Below, one piece after another: positions 44,854 to 53,418 of a DNA stretch of 64,000 bases. The position numbers and the translations under genes are program-made. Every line of letters starts with the position of its first letter. Positions within the stretch are counted from its first letter, which is position 1. The DNA comes from an uncultured bacterium (GTDB taxonomy: Bacteria > Bacillota > Clostridia > Lachnospirales > Lachnospiraceae): positions 17,373-81,372 of the forward strand of contig CAJMQE010000006.1 in assembly GCA_905215405.1 (NCBI GenBank), in the 5' to 3' direction. The notes beneath the pieces were generated by a model. That model was not told the DNA's origin and ran no database searches. It saw nothing but the letters and a program-made list of their open reading frames with translations.

Positions 44854-45378
44854 CTATCTGTCCGATGTACTGACTGCTTCGACTGCAACACTACCACCTC
44901 TGACAACTTCGATCCTATTAATAAATGTATCATTTAACAGTTGGATCATATCATCATTTCTGGTCTCGGTGCTGACACATTCCAACAGAACTGTCTTTTT
45001 ATTATAATCCACAATTTTAAGACCAAATACCTGCGCAATTCGAAATATTTCCTCTTTGTCTTTTTCAGAACAGCTATTGATCTTCACAAACAGGATTTCT
45101 TTCATATGTATTGGGATATTCGTAAAATCAACTACTTTTATGACCTCAATACTCCGATTCAGTTGTTTTTTGATCTGTTCAAATGTGATATCGTCACTTG
45201 TTACACTGATTGTCATACGAGAAACGGTCGGATCCTCTGTTACTCCCACTGTCAGACTGTCCAGATTATAAGATTTTCCGGAAAACAGGCCTGAGATCTT
45301 TGCCAGCACACCAATATCATTTTCTACATAAAGAGAGATCCATCTCTTTGTCATCTTGCTTTCATTTCTATCTTGCAT
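44854..45378 (-). CDS. ilvN: Acetolactate synthase small (regulatory) subunit
   Basis: Encodes 174 residues. It has an N-terminal ACT domain (WISLYVENDIGVLAKISGLFSGKSYNLDSLTVG) that binds valine for feedback inhibition, and the ALS small-subunit C-terminal domain. It regulates the IlvB catalytic subunit. The ATG at 45378 has GGAGGT eight bases upstream and lies within the last codons of ilvB (11-base overlap), so the subunits are translationally coupled. Confidence 0.95.
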   Translation of the reverse strand: MQDRNESKMTKRWISLYVENDIGVLAKISGLFSGKSYNLDSLTVGVTEDPTVSRMTISVTSDDITFEQIKKQLNRSIEVIKVVDFTNIPIHMKEILFVKINSCSEKDKEEIFRIAQVFGLKIVDYNKKTVLLECVSTETRNDDMIQLLNDTFINRIEVVRGGSVAVEAVSTSDR

Positions 45379-47107
45379 TAGTCTCTACCTCCATAATCAT
45401 CTCGTTCAATGGCTTTCCACCTGGAACCATTGGTAATACATCCGCTTCTCTTTCGATCATAAATTCAATGATCGTTGGACCGTCCTTATGTGAATCCGCG
45501 TATGCAAATGCTTTTTCCAGATCCTCTTCTGTTTCTACTCTGATTCCATAGGCATCATAGCTTTCCGCAAGCTTTATAAAATCCGGTGTATATTTCGGAC
45601 AGCACTTATCCCGATTCTGGCAATCTCTCTGACATCTTTTCCGATATCTCATGCATGTGCTCGAATACCGTTTGTGAAAGAACATTTCCTGCCACTGTCG
45701 AACATTTCCAAGATAGCCATTGTTAAATACACAAAGAATCAGTGGCAGTTCCAGTGCGACTGCAGTGGCCATTTCCTGAATATTCATCTGCATTCCACCA
45801 TCTCCAGAGATACAGATGACTCTTTTGTCCGGGTTGCCAAGCTGTGCTCCAATGGCTGCCGGGAACCCGTATCCCATAGTCCCCAGACCGCCAGATGTCA
45901 GTAATTGCTTGTTTTCATCCAGATCCAGGTACTGTGTGGTCCACAACTGATTCTGCCCCACATCCGTCGCAACAATAGCAGAAGGATACCGTTCATTGAT
46001 CGTACGGATTATTTTCTCCGGTGTCATACCGTTATAAGAGGACATATTGATTGGATATTCTTTTTTCCATGTCTGAACGGTCTCCTGCCATTTTAAAGTA
46101 CCCGCTGGACCTGCAAGCGGAAGCAGCTTCTCTATCGCCATTTTAGCATCGGCAACAATTGGTATATCTACAGCAATATTTTTTGAAATAGAGGCGGAGT
46201 CAATATCAATATGTATGATTGTTGCATTTTTTGCGAACTCACTGATCTTACCCGTAATCCTATCATTAAAACGTGTACCGATGGAAAAAAGGACGTCGCA
46301 TTCACTTACTGCGTGATTCGCTGCATAGCTTCCGTGAATTCCGATATTTCCAAGATAGAGAGGATGTTTGGAACTGATTGCACCTTTTCCCATGATCGTT
46401 GTTATAACTGGAATTCCTGTCTGTTCAGCCAGCCTGGTCATTTCTTTTTGTGCGTGTGCAATATTAACACCTCCACCGATCAAGAACAATGGCTTCTTAG
46501 CTTTTTTGAGTACGGATACCGCCTTTTTTATCTGTCCCATATGAACACTTTCATTTGGCTTGTAACTACGAATGCTGACTGTTTTTGGATACTCATCACT
46601 ACCTGCTGCCTGCTGAATATCCTTTGGGAGATCGACAACGACCGGACCTGGTCTTCCCGTTCTGGCAATATAAAAGGCTTCTTTGATAATTCTGCCGAGA
46701 TCCTCTCTTTTACGGACTGTTACAGCATATTTGCAGATATTTCTGGTAATCCCAACAATGTCTACCTCCTGAAATGCATCATTTCCAAGAAGGTTCAGTG
46801 GAACCTGACCTGTAAAACATACCAATGGAACGCTGTCATAATTAGCTGTCGCAATACCCGTTACCAGATTTGTCGCACCTGGGCCGCTGGTAACAAGGCA
46901 AACACCTACCTTTCCCGTTGATCTGGCATATCCGTCTGCTGCATGGATTAACGCCTGTTCATGTCTTGGCATAATGATTTCAATATCATCCTGATCATAA
47001 AGGGCATCGAATAAATCGATTGCCTGCCCACCAGGATAGCCAAATAAAGTAGTAACACCTTCTTCTTTTAAAGCCTTTACAAATAATTCTGTTCCTTTGA
47101 TCTGCAT
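45368..47107 (-). CDS. ilvB: Acetolactate synthase large (catalytic) subunit
   Basis: Encodes 579 residues of a ThDP enzyme that joins two pyruvates, or pyruvate and 2-oxobutyrate, in branched-chain amino acid synthesis. E50 in MPRHEQALIHAADGYAR is the catalytic glutamate; the ThDP motif begins at SGDGGMQMN. A Cys-rich stretch, C485-x6-C492-x3-C496-x5-C502-C503, is inserted near the active-site lid. The ATG at 47105-47107 gives the family start (MQIKG); a GTG three codons earlier is an alternative closer to AAAGGA. Regulated by a T-box; ilvC and ilvD are not in the window. Confidence 0.96.
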   Translation of the reverse strand: MQIKGTELFVKALKEEGVTTLFGYPGGQAIDLFDALYDQDDIEIIMPRHEQALIHAADGYARSTGKVGVCLVTSGPGATNLVTGIATANYDSVPLVCFTGQVPLNLLGNDAFQEVDIVGITRNICKYAVTVRKREDLGRIIKEAFYIARTGRPGPVVVDLPKDIQQAAGSDEYPKTVSIRSYKPNESVHMGQIKKAVSVLKKAKKPLFLIGGGVNIAHAQKEMTRLAEQTGIPVITTIMGKGAISSKHPLYLGNIGIHGSYAANHAVSECDVLFSIGTRFNDRITGKISEFAKNATIIHIDIDSASISKNIAVDIPIVADAKMAIEKLLPLAGPAGTLKWQETVQTWKKEYPINMSSYNGMTPEKIIRTINERYPSAIVATDVGQNQLWTTQYLDLDENKQLLTSGGLGTMGYGFPAAIGAQLGNPDKRVICISGDGGMQMNIQEMATAVALELPLILCVFNNGYLGNVRQWQEMFFHKRYSSTCMRYRKRCQRDCQNRDKCCPKYTPDFIKLAESYDAYGIRVETEEDLEKAFAYADSHKDGPTIIEFMIEREADVLPMVPGGKPLNEMIMEVETNAR

Positions 47108-47204
47108 AGATTCCACTCATCCTTTCTTTTCATATACATTTCTGCCATGTTACTTTTTCCAGTTCTCTATCTGATTTTTACCATATTTCCAGCATCTTTC
47201 TGTA

Positions 47205-47515
47205 TAAAAAAAGCCCCGGACTAATACTCACTAGTCCAGGGCGAATCAGATTCTAATCCGTGTTACCACCTGTGTTCAAAGATACCTCTTTGCACTTATC
47301 CAGCACAGATTCTCTCCATCACATGCACGATTACATATGATGATCCTTTCGATGCCGCTTTTCTGATAACGGTGAAAAACTCCGTTGAAGTCTACTTACA
47401 GCTACTGCTGCGTTCGGTTCACTGCTCAAAGGCTACTTCCATATATCTGAATAAAGATTCTCACCAGCCATCTTCTCTCTGAAATTCCTGAAATATATGT
47501 ACTCCTCCTTGTCAT
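47205..47515 (-). ncRNA. T-box riboswitch of ilvBN (specifier reads GTA, valine)
   Basis: Minus-strand leader with the Stem I distal elements (AGAGAGAAGATGGCTGGTGAG), then GGAA-GTA-GCC-TTTGAGC. Aligned with the tyrS T-box, the specifier is GTA (47434-47436). The T-box GGTGGTAACACGGA lies near 47255-47270 and the terminator pairs GCCCTGGACTA with TAGTCCGGGGC followed by T7. Specifier assignment rests on that alignment. Confidence 0.88.
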
Positions 47516-47559
47516 TGCATTTACCTATTCAATTGTAGTATTTAATAAATATTTTCTTA

Positions 47560-47588
47560 ATATTATCACTATTTATCAGTTATGTCAA
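47560..47588 (-). promoter_or_regulatory. Promoter of the ilvBN T-box leader
   Basis: Minus-strand TTGACA (47583-47588), 17 bases, TAATAT (47560-47565). Confidence 0.75.
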
Positions 47589-47761
47589 ACACTTCAACTA
47601 ATTTATTTCAATTATTATTTTATTTATCTGTGGAAACACTTTTTCATCACTTTTTATATTTTTCCTCTTTCTTCCATCCAGGATTTCTTTATCAACTTTT
47701 CATAATTATCATGCAAAAAATACTACCATCCCCACGAGCGTGGATATATAATATATATATC

Positions 47762-47795
47762 AAAAAAAAGGAACCAGTCAAAATGAACTGGTTCC
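47762..47795 (-). terminator. Terminator of the 76-residue protein gene
   Basis: GGAACCAGT (47770-47778) pairs with ACTGGTTCC (47787-47795); eight T residues follow on the minus strand, 26 bases after the stop. Confidence 0.9.
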
Positions 47796-47820
47796 GATTG
47801 CAGTAAGATTTGTATAGGAT

Positions 47821-48051
47821 TTATTTTCCTGACAGTTCCGCAAGGTCCTGAAACATTGCAATATCAGATTCTTTCAGTTTAATGTTGGAGCAGATTTCTT
47901 TTCCATCTGCAGTTTTTACATTAAATTCGATGACTGTATCTGGTCGGATTGCATCTTTCTGTACTGCCTGCAGGAACTGAATAAAGCTTGGATGATTACC
48001 TGAAAATGTATCCATGGATTGTTTTATTTTAAATAGTTTTGCTGGATTCAT
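47821..48051 (-). CDS. Small conserved-looking protein of unknown function
   Basis: Encodes 76 residues, soluble, no signal peptide (MNPAKLFKIKQSMDTFSGNHP). The second half reads as a small beta-rich segment (DTVIEFNVKTADGKEICSNIKL). I do not recognise the family. An in-frame ATG lies 12 codons upstream, but GGAG lies between the two ATGs, so the ATG at 48049-48051 is preferred. It stands alone between the ilvBN leader and the PHP gene and has a strong terminator. Confidence 0.65.
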   Translation of the reverse strand: MNPAKLFKIKQSMDTFSGNHPSFIQFLQAVQKDAIRPDTVIEFNVKTADGKEICSNIKLKESDIAMFQDLAELSGK

Positions 48052-48317
48052 GATATTTACGATCTCCTTTGTATTATGATGATTCATTTGCTATATACTG
48101 TATAAACTTTGTTCTATTATAAAATATACTATATTTAACAGTTACCGTTTAAAAACATACTATACTTACCATATACTGTATATAAAATATTTTTTTATAT
48201 CATATTCTGATATAGAAGAATTTTTATATAATAGTATACCAATTTACGAGGGCGTATACAAGATTATTTTTAATTTTTACGCTTGTAATACTTACAAAAG
48301 CAGAAAGAAGGATGCCT

Positions 48318-49112
48318 ATGAAATTTGATATGCATTGTCACACAAAAGAAGGTTCTATCGACGCAAAAGTCGATATTGAAACCTATATAAAAACCCTGAT
48401 TTCAAAAGGATTTGATGGTATGCTCGTGACTGACCACAATTCCTATCGTGGTTATGAGAAATGGAAGCAAATCGCTGACACCGTTAAGACATCCAGACCC
48501 TTTACCGTATTAAAAGGCATCGAATATGATACTAGAGACGGCGGACACATCATTGCTATTCTCCCAGAAGATGTACAATGCAAGCTTCTTGAGATTCGCG
48601 GAATGACTGTTCGACAACTGGAAAAAATTGTTCATCAGCTAGGTGGAATTTTAGGACCGGCACATCCTTTTGATACCGGTTATTATGCTCTTATGAATAC
48701 CAGGGCCGAAAAAAAAGACCATCAGCTGATTCATAAATTTGATTTTATAGAAACCTTTAATGCCTGTGCTAAGCCTCTTGCAAATGCAAAAGCACGTTTA
48801 CTTGCCATTCACTATCAAAAGCCACATTTTGCAGGTTCAGATGCCCACAAGATGCATATTATCGGCAATGCATTTACGAGTTTTGATACAACGATCCGAA
48901 CCAATGATGATCTGATTAAAGCAGTAAAGGCAAAAGCCACTACATTTACTGGCGGTGATGTCTTTGCCACCATGGAAAAGAAAGTAAATATCATTCTGGA
49001 AAAACTCGGTATCGTTGGCTACTGGATCTACAACAGATTAGGCGCTTTCGTAAACGGACACCGACGTAAGCGGGAACTGAGGAAGTTTCATATTCATTTT
49101 GCTCATAAATAA
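48318..49112 (+). CDS. PHP-domain phosphoesterase/metal-dependent hydrolase
   Basis: Encodes 264 residues of the PHP superfamily. Metal-binding motifs are in order: DMHCHTKEGS, VTDHNSY, KGIEYD, GPAHPFD and GSDAH. Family members hydrolyse phosphoesters (for example histidinol phosphate or nucleoside 3',5'-bisphosphates); the substrate here is unknown. The C terminus (from about 215) is basic and contains VGYWIYNRLGAFVNGHRRKRE. The ATG at 48318 has AAGG at six bases; the ATG two codons earlier is too close. A two-way terminator follows. Confidence 0.85.
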   Translation: MKFDMHCHTKEGSIDAKVDIETYIKTLISKGFDGMLVTDHNSYRGYEKWKQIADTVKTSRPFTVLKGIEYDTRDGGHIIAILPEDVQCKLLEIRGMTVRQLEKIVHQLGGILGPAHPFDTGYYALMNTRAEKKDHQLIHKFDFIETFNACAKPLANAKARLLAIHYQKPHFAGSDAHKMHIIGNAFTSFDTTIRTNDDLIKAVKAKATTFTGGDVFATMEKKVNIILEKLGIVGYWIYNRLGAFVNGHRRKRELRKFHIHFAHK

Positions 49113-49127
49113 AGATTATTAAAGCCA

Positions 49128-49181
49128 AAAAAGCTGTATGGACCACACATTTTCTCTGTGCGATATCATGCAGCTTTTTTG
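49128..49181. terminator. Bidirectional terminator between PHP and HD genes
   Basis: AAAAAAGCTGTATG (49128-49141) pairs with CATGCAGCTTTTTT (49168-49181), one mismatch, with A and T runs on both sides. Confidence 0.88.
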
Positions 49182-49216
49182 ATAGTAAGCACTGTTCCTT
49201 CTCTTACTCTCGCATT

Positions 49217-49789
49217 TTATGCAGTCTTTGAAGATCTTCCCATCAGACGCATTGTTTCCCCTACCGAACAGATTTTATCTACAATACAGACCAGTACAGC
49301 TTCCTTATAACGCGGTGGGACCGGCGTCAGTGGAAACATATGCCGTTTGATAATATTCTGCTCGATCGGACTCATATCAAAATTCTGCTGTGCATTCCGC
49401 AGGGCCCATCCCGGGTGACGAAAACCATGAAGTCGATGCGACGGATCACTCTCATGCCAATCATATAGAAAATAGTCATGTAGTAGTGCTCCCCGCACTA
49501 GATCCTTTTTGTGTTATGTCATACCAAGTATCATGGCGATACACAGACTATAATAGGCCACATTAATACTGTGCCTGTAAACACTGACATTTCCATGTTG
49601 TATGTATTCTTTTGTCTGATCAAATCTTGAATCTTCCCTGATCTGGCTCAATATTTCATTAAAATATCTCTTCCGATAGATACGTTTACAATATTTCCGG
49701 TCACAATAGTCCTGAAGAACACTTCCTTGTTCCCTGCCCTTTTTTATTCCTTTCGTATCTTTTATCTCAATTTCAAATTCATCACTCAT
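49217..49789 (-). pseudogene. HD-domain phosphohydrolase gene interrupted by one in-frame stop
   Basis: Two pieces lie in the same frame, separated by TAA at 49514-49516 with no length change. Before it: ...YRHSINVAYYSLCIAMILGMT. After it: HKKDLVRGALLHDYFLYDWHESDPSH and IIKRHMFPLTPVPPRYKE, the core of a common Firmicutes HD protein (metal-binding HD, then RHMFP). Joined, it would be 190 residues plus one stop. A nonsense mutation, sequencing error or recoding could explain it. The second piece has no clear ribosome site. It lies downstream of the VanZ gene. Confidence 0.75.
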
Positions 49790-49825
49790 CTGCCTGACCC
49801 CGTATTAATCTATTTAACATATTTC

Positions 49826-50353
49826 CTACCATCCCTTTTTGTCTGTTTCCTTTTCCGCAGCTGCTCTTTTTTTCCTTTTACCTACTGTCAAGTGCACAAG
49901 GAACAGTCCAATCATGCTCCCCACACTGTCTATCAATACATCAGTTGCCCTTCCAGATCTACCGGGTACGAACAACTGATGAATTTCATCTGATGACGCA
50001 AACAGTACAACAAGAAGAAAAGCAAGTACATAAAGTTTACGATTTCTGACTCCCCATACCCACAATGCCGCCAGTAAAGAAAATGTGAAAATCATATATT
50101 CTGTCATATGCGCTGTTTTTCTAATTGGCGTCTGCAGATTTTCAATATATGTTGCTTCATTATCCGGTGTAAGCGTCACAATGTGCACCTCATCAGCCAC
50201 ATGTAAGAATACTTTTGCTGCACGTTCACTCAGACCGCTGGATTCTTCCCCCTGCTGACTTGAAAATCCAAATATGGAACAAGCAATTACAATGACCGGA
50301 ATCCAGACAAGAATTCTGACCATCCATTTTGTTATATTATTGTATTTCTTCAC
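49826..50353 (-). CDS. VanZ-family membrane protein
   Basis: Encodes about 175 residues with four membrane helices and the VanZ landmarks RKTAHMTEYMIFTFSLLAAL and SSDEIHQLFVPGRSGRATDVLIDSVGSMIG. VanZ proteins confer low-level teicoplanin resistance in enterococci; the general role is unclear. The start is best placed at GTG 50351-50353, with GGAGG six bases upstream; an ATG at 50365 has no ribosome site. It overlaps the response regulator gene by 17 bases and so belongs to that operon. Confidence 0.85.
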   Translation of the reverse strand: MKKYNNITKWMVRILVWIPVIVIACSIFGFSSQQGEESSGLSERAAKVFLHVADEVHIVTLTPDNEATYIENLQTPIRKTAHMTEYMIFTFSLLAALWVWGVRNRKLYVLAFLLVVLFASSDEIHQLFVPGRSGRATDVLIDSVGSMIGLFLVHLTVGKRKKRAAAEKETDKKGW

Positions 50354-50978
50354 ATTTTCCTCCATGCTGGTAATAGAACACGGCAAGCTGTGTTCTGTCC
50401 CTTAACTCCAGTTTTTCCAATATTGTACTCAGATAATTCCGAATTGTACCTTCTGATAAAAATATTTTTTCAGCGATCTCTTTGTTACTATATCCTCTGG
50501 AGACCAGCTCTATAATTTCATATTCTTTTTCTGTTATATCCCTCTGACTATAGTCAAACTGAACCGGATTATTCATCAGGTTGGGAATCTTGTGCACGAT
50601 TTTTCCACCAAATACCGTCTGTCCAAGACAAACTGCCTTAATCGCTGGTGCAATTCCTTCAAAATCCTGTTTTAAAATATAGCCCTTTACGCCAAGTTTC
50701 AATGCCTTTACGATATATTCATCGTCGGAAAAGGTGGTCAGGAACAGAATTTTTGCATCTTCGTGTTTTTTAAGAATCTGTTCTGCCGCTTCTAACCCTG
50801 TCATTTTTTCCATTCTGATATCCATCAGGAGTACTTCCGGTCTACATTTATCATATAACGTAATTGCCTCCTGTCCATCACTTCCGACGGCGGCCACCTC
50901 AATTTGTGCATCTGCTTCCAATATCATTTTTAGTGACATGGAGACCAGATTGTCATCATCAATAATTACTACTTTCAT
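50337..50978 (-). CDS. NarL/FixJ-family response regulator
   Basis: Encodes 213 residues: receiver domain with DDDN near residues 7-10, acceptor D53 in LLMDIRM and lysine in GYILKQD, then a LuxR-type helix-turn-helix (ITEKEYEIIELVSRGYSNKEIAEKIFLSEGTIRNYL). The ATG at 50976-50978 is chosen over one two codons earlier that abuts GGCAGG. It pairs with the DesK-type kinase 108 bp upstream and probably binds the palindrome ahead of the divergent ABC operon. Confidence 0.92.
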   Translation of the reverse strand: MKVVIIDDDNLVSMSLKMILEADAQIEVAAVGSDGQEAITLYDKCRPEVLLMDIRMEKMTGLEAAEQILKKHEDAKILFLTTFSDDEYIVKALKLGVKGYILKQDFEGIAPAIKAVCLGQTVFGGKIVHKIPNLMNNPVQFDYSQRDITEKEYEIIELVSRGYSNKEIAEKIFLSEGTIRNYLSTILEKLELRDRTQLAVFYYQHGGKCEEIQ

Positions 50979-51086
50979 ACTCATCCTGCCTGTTCTTATT
51001 TGCTTTATTGTACTGTTTCACCATTATTGGAATCTGTTCTATTCATTGTTTCTTACATATTGCTCCCTGTATATTCTTATATGATT

Positions 51087-52274
51087 CTACTTGGGAATAC
51101 TGATAAAGATTTTAAATCCCTGCTCTGTACTGATATGAAAAGCTCCATTTAATGTTTCCACACGACTTTGCATATTAGAAAGACCAATTCCATCGCCCTG
51201 TTCTAATGCAGCATGCTCATTCGTCAGCTTTTTATTACTGGTCCCATTATCATGGATCATCAGCTGATAAAATGCCGGATGCTCCCTGATCACAACATTG
51301 ATCTTATCCGCATCACTGTGCTTTATGATATTTGATGTAGCTTCCTTTACAATACTAATCATGCAGTATTTTACATTTCTGGGAATTTCCCCAATTACAT
51401 CATATTCAAAATCAATCTGATATTGCGTCATTTCCTTTAAAATTTCTTGAATTGCCATCTTCAGATCGATGGATTCATCATATAGATCATGCACACTTGT
51501 ACGAATATTGTTCATTGCAGTATCCAGGGTATCCTTCAGACTCTGAATAAATGGATTCAGCTCTTCATTTTTATTTACTGCCAGTAATGCCCCCGTCTGC
51601 AAAATCGATCTTGAAAGCATATGCCCTACATTATCGTGTATCTCACGCGCAATTCGATTTCTTTCCTTTAGCGTTGCAACATGAATCTCACTATCCTGCT
51701 TTTCGATCAGATACTGATTTTTGTTCTTCAATGCAAGATTCAATTCTGCTCCGTCATCCCTCATCTTAATATATTTACTGCGCAAAGAATCATAGCGCTG
51801 ACAATAGTGATTCATTTTCACGGTCATGCAGACCAGAATCAGAAATAGGACCAACTGTATCTGTGAAAATGACAAAAAAGCATGCACTGCCAGACCTGCC
51901 ATAATTGCCAGAATCAGAATCACGACAATGACCGAATTTATACTTTCTTCATTTTCTTCCTGATCATACATATTGTCTGTCTGCCCTGCTGCCGGTGTGG
52001 TATCCATTTTCTTTCCAATAAAGATCAATGGCAGCTGATTCAGTATTTCATATAGGATAACCGGATAAAATGCTACAAATGTCAGATACCGGTATGACAT
52101 TGCTATATACATAAGATAGATCAACATGAGAAAGATTTTATTTTCAAAATAGATACTTAGTGAAAGTATCGTCAAAGCAAGTAACGTGGCGACCACGGTC
52201 TGTGGTGCGATCATTAACGTAACTGCCAGCGCCAGACACCCACAAAATACCAGGATTCTGTCCCCTATGCCCAT
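51087..52274 (-). CDS. DesK/NarL-type sensor histidine kinase (HisKA_3)
   Basis: Encodes 395 residues: about five to six membrane helices (1-155) with an acidic loop (about 90-110), a coiled-coil linker, HisKA_3 with phosphorylated H213 in REIHDNVGHML, and an HATPase domain ending in GDGIGLSNMQSRV. This type senses membrane or envelope state and works with NarL regulators. It is divergent from an ABC-2 operon, which it probably controls, as in many Firmicutes antimicrobial-peptide detox modules. Confidence 0.92.
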   Translation of the reverse strand: MGIGDRILVFCGCLALAVTLMIAPQTVVATLLALTILSLSIYFENKIFLMLIYLMYIAMSYRYLTFVAFYPVILYEILNQLPLIFIGKKMDTTPAAGQTDNMYDQEENEESINSVIVVILILAIMAGLAVHAFLSFSQIQLVLFLILVCMTVKMNHYCQRYDSLRSKYIKMRDDGAELNLALKNKNQYLIEKQDSEIHVATLKERNRIAREIHDNVGHMLSRSILQTGALLAVNKNEELNPFIQSLKDTLDTAMNNIRTSVHDLYDESIDLKMAIQEILKEMTQYQIDFEYDVIGEIPRNVKYCMISIVKEATSNIIKHSDADKINVVIREHPAFYQLMIHDNGTSNKKLTNEHAALEQGDGIGLSNMQSRVETLNGAFHISTEQGFKIFISIPK

Positions 52275-52350
52275 TTATTTACTGTCCTTTCTCCTCTTCG
52301 ATTTTTTTATTATATCCTACTTTTTTCCATATGACAAATTATGTATGTAA

Positions 52351-52368
52351 AAATGACATTTGTCATTT
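52351..52368. promoter_or_regulatory. Perfect palindrome, likely response-regulator site
   Basis: AAATGACATTTGTCATTT: 8-base arms around TT, fully self-complementary apart from the centre. It lies between the kinase and ABC operons, centred about 64 bases upstream of the predicted ABC transcription start, a fitting activator position. A partial copy (ATGACAAAT) lies at 52331. Confidence 0.65.
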
Positions 52369-52388
52369 CAGTTGCTTACAGAATACAC

Positions 52389-52417
52389 TACACACCATTT
52401 TATTAATTTTATATTAT
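52389..52417 (+). promoter_or_regulatory. Candidate promoter of the ABC-2 operon
   Basis: TACACA (52389-52394), 17 bases, TATTAT (52412-52417). The poor -35 fits an activator-dependent promoter. Confidence 0.4.
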
Positions 52418-52462
52418 GATAGCAGAGAAACACGAGAAAACATTTTAAATGGAGGTTCTTTT

Positions 52463-53404
52463 ATGAGCAATACAATTGTTAAAATAGAAAATCTGGTAAA
52501 ACGATATAACAATCTGGTCGCAATTGATCACTTTAATCTGGAGCTTAAGGAAGGCGAAATTCTTGGTCTGCTAGGTCCGAACGGTTCAGGAAAAACGACG
52601 ACCATCAACTGCCTACTGTCTCTTTTAAATTACGACAAAGGCACAATTGAAGTATTCGGACAGCCAATGCATCCGGACAGCTATGATCTAAAAAGAAATA
52701 TTGGAATTGTCCAGCAGAACGTAGCCGTATTTGATAGTCTGACTGTCTATGAAAATATCAGTTACTTCTGCGGTCTCTATATTAAAGATAAAGAAAAAAG
52801 AAAAAAGTATGTAGAAGAAGCAATTCAATTTGTTGAATTAGATGATTTTCGTAAATTTTATCCGAAGAAACTCTCCGGCGGTCTTTTAAGACGATTAAAT
52901 ATTGCCTGTGGAATCGCCCACAAACCTAAGTTAATCATTCTGGATGAGCCAACGGTAGCCGTAGATCCACAGAGCCGTAATAAGATTTTAGAGGGTATCA
53001 TGAAATTAAACCGAGAGGGTTCAACGGTCATCTATACCTCCCATTATATGGAGGAAGTTGAACAGATCTGCTCCCGAATCGTAATTATGGATAAAGGAAA
53101 AAATCTGGCAAATGGAACTGCCACCGAACTGAAATCTCTGATCAAAAATAACGAGACCATTTTCGTTGATGTCCTTAATTTGGAAGAGAAACATATTCAG
53201 GCTTTACGTGAACTTCAGCACATTTATTCAGTTACTTATAATAACACGCAGCTGGTCTGCAAATGCAGTGGTGGCAGACATAATCTGATCAATATTCTGC
53301 AATACCTTCAGGAACAAAATATTGCGTTTGGTCGTGTCTATTCTGAACTGCCAACATTAAATGACGTATTTCTGGAAATCACAGGAAAAGAGCTTAGAGA
53401 TTAA
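52463..53404 (+). CDS. ABC transporter ATP-binding protein
   Basis: Encodes 313 residues: ATPase domain with Walker A GPNGSGKT, Q-loop VQQNVAV, signature LSGGLLRRLNIACG and Walker B LIILDEPTVAVDP, followed by a C-terminal domain (about 225-313) typical of drug or peptide exporters. The frame is open 44 codons further upstream through the promoter region, but the ATG at 52463 has GGAGG and is chosen. It powers the two ABC-2 permeases that follow. Confidence 0.95.
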   Translation: MSNTIVKIENLVKRYNNLVAIDHFNLELKEGEILGLLGPNGSGKTTTINCLLSLLNYDKGTIEVFGQPMHPDSYDLKRNIGIVQQNVAVFDSLTVYENISYFCGLYIKDKEKRKKYVEEAIQFVELDDFRKFYPKKLSGGLLRRLNIACGIAHKPKLIILDEPTVAVDPQSRNKILEGIMKLNREGSTVIYTSHYMEEVEQICSRIVIMDKGKNLANGTATELKSLIKNNETIFVDVLNLEEKHIQALRELQHIYSVTYNNTQLVCKCSGGRHNLINILQYLQEQNIAFGRVYSELPTLNDVFLEITGKELRD

Positions 53405-53418
53405 AAGGGGGATCTGAA

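Noticed and set aside
44854..45378. Plus-strand frames across ilvN and ilvB
   Set aside because: Shadow frames of the well-supported minus-strand genes, without ribosome sites or family matches.
49217..49789. Two separate small genes
   Set aside because: Both pieces are in the same frame and together form one HD-domain pattern; the second lacks a ribosome site.
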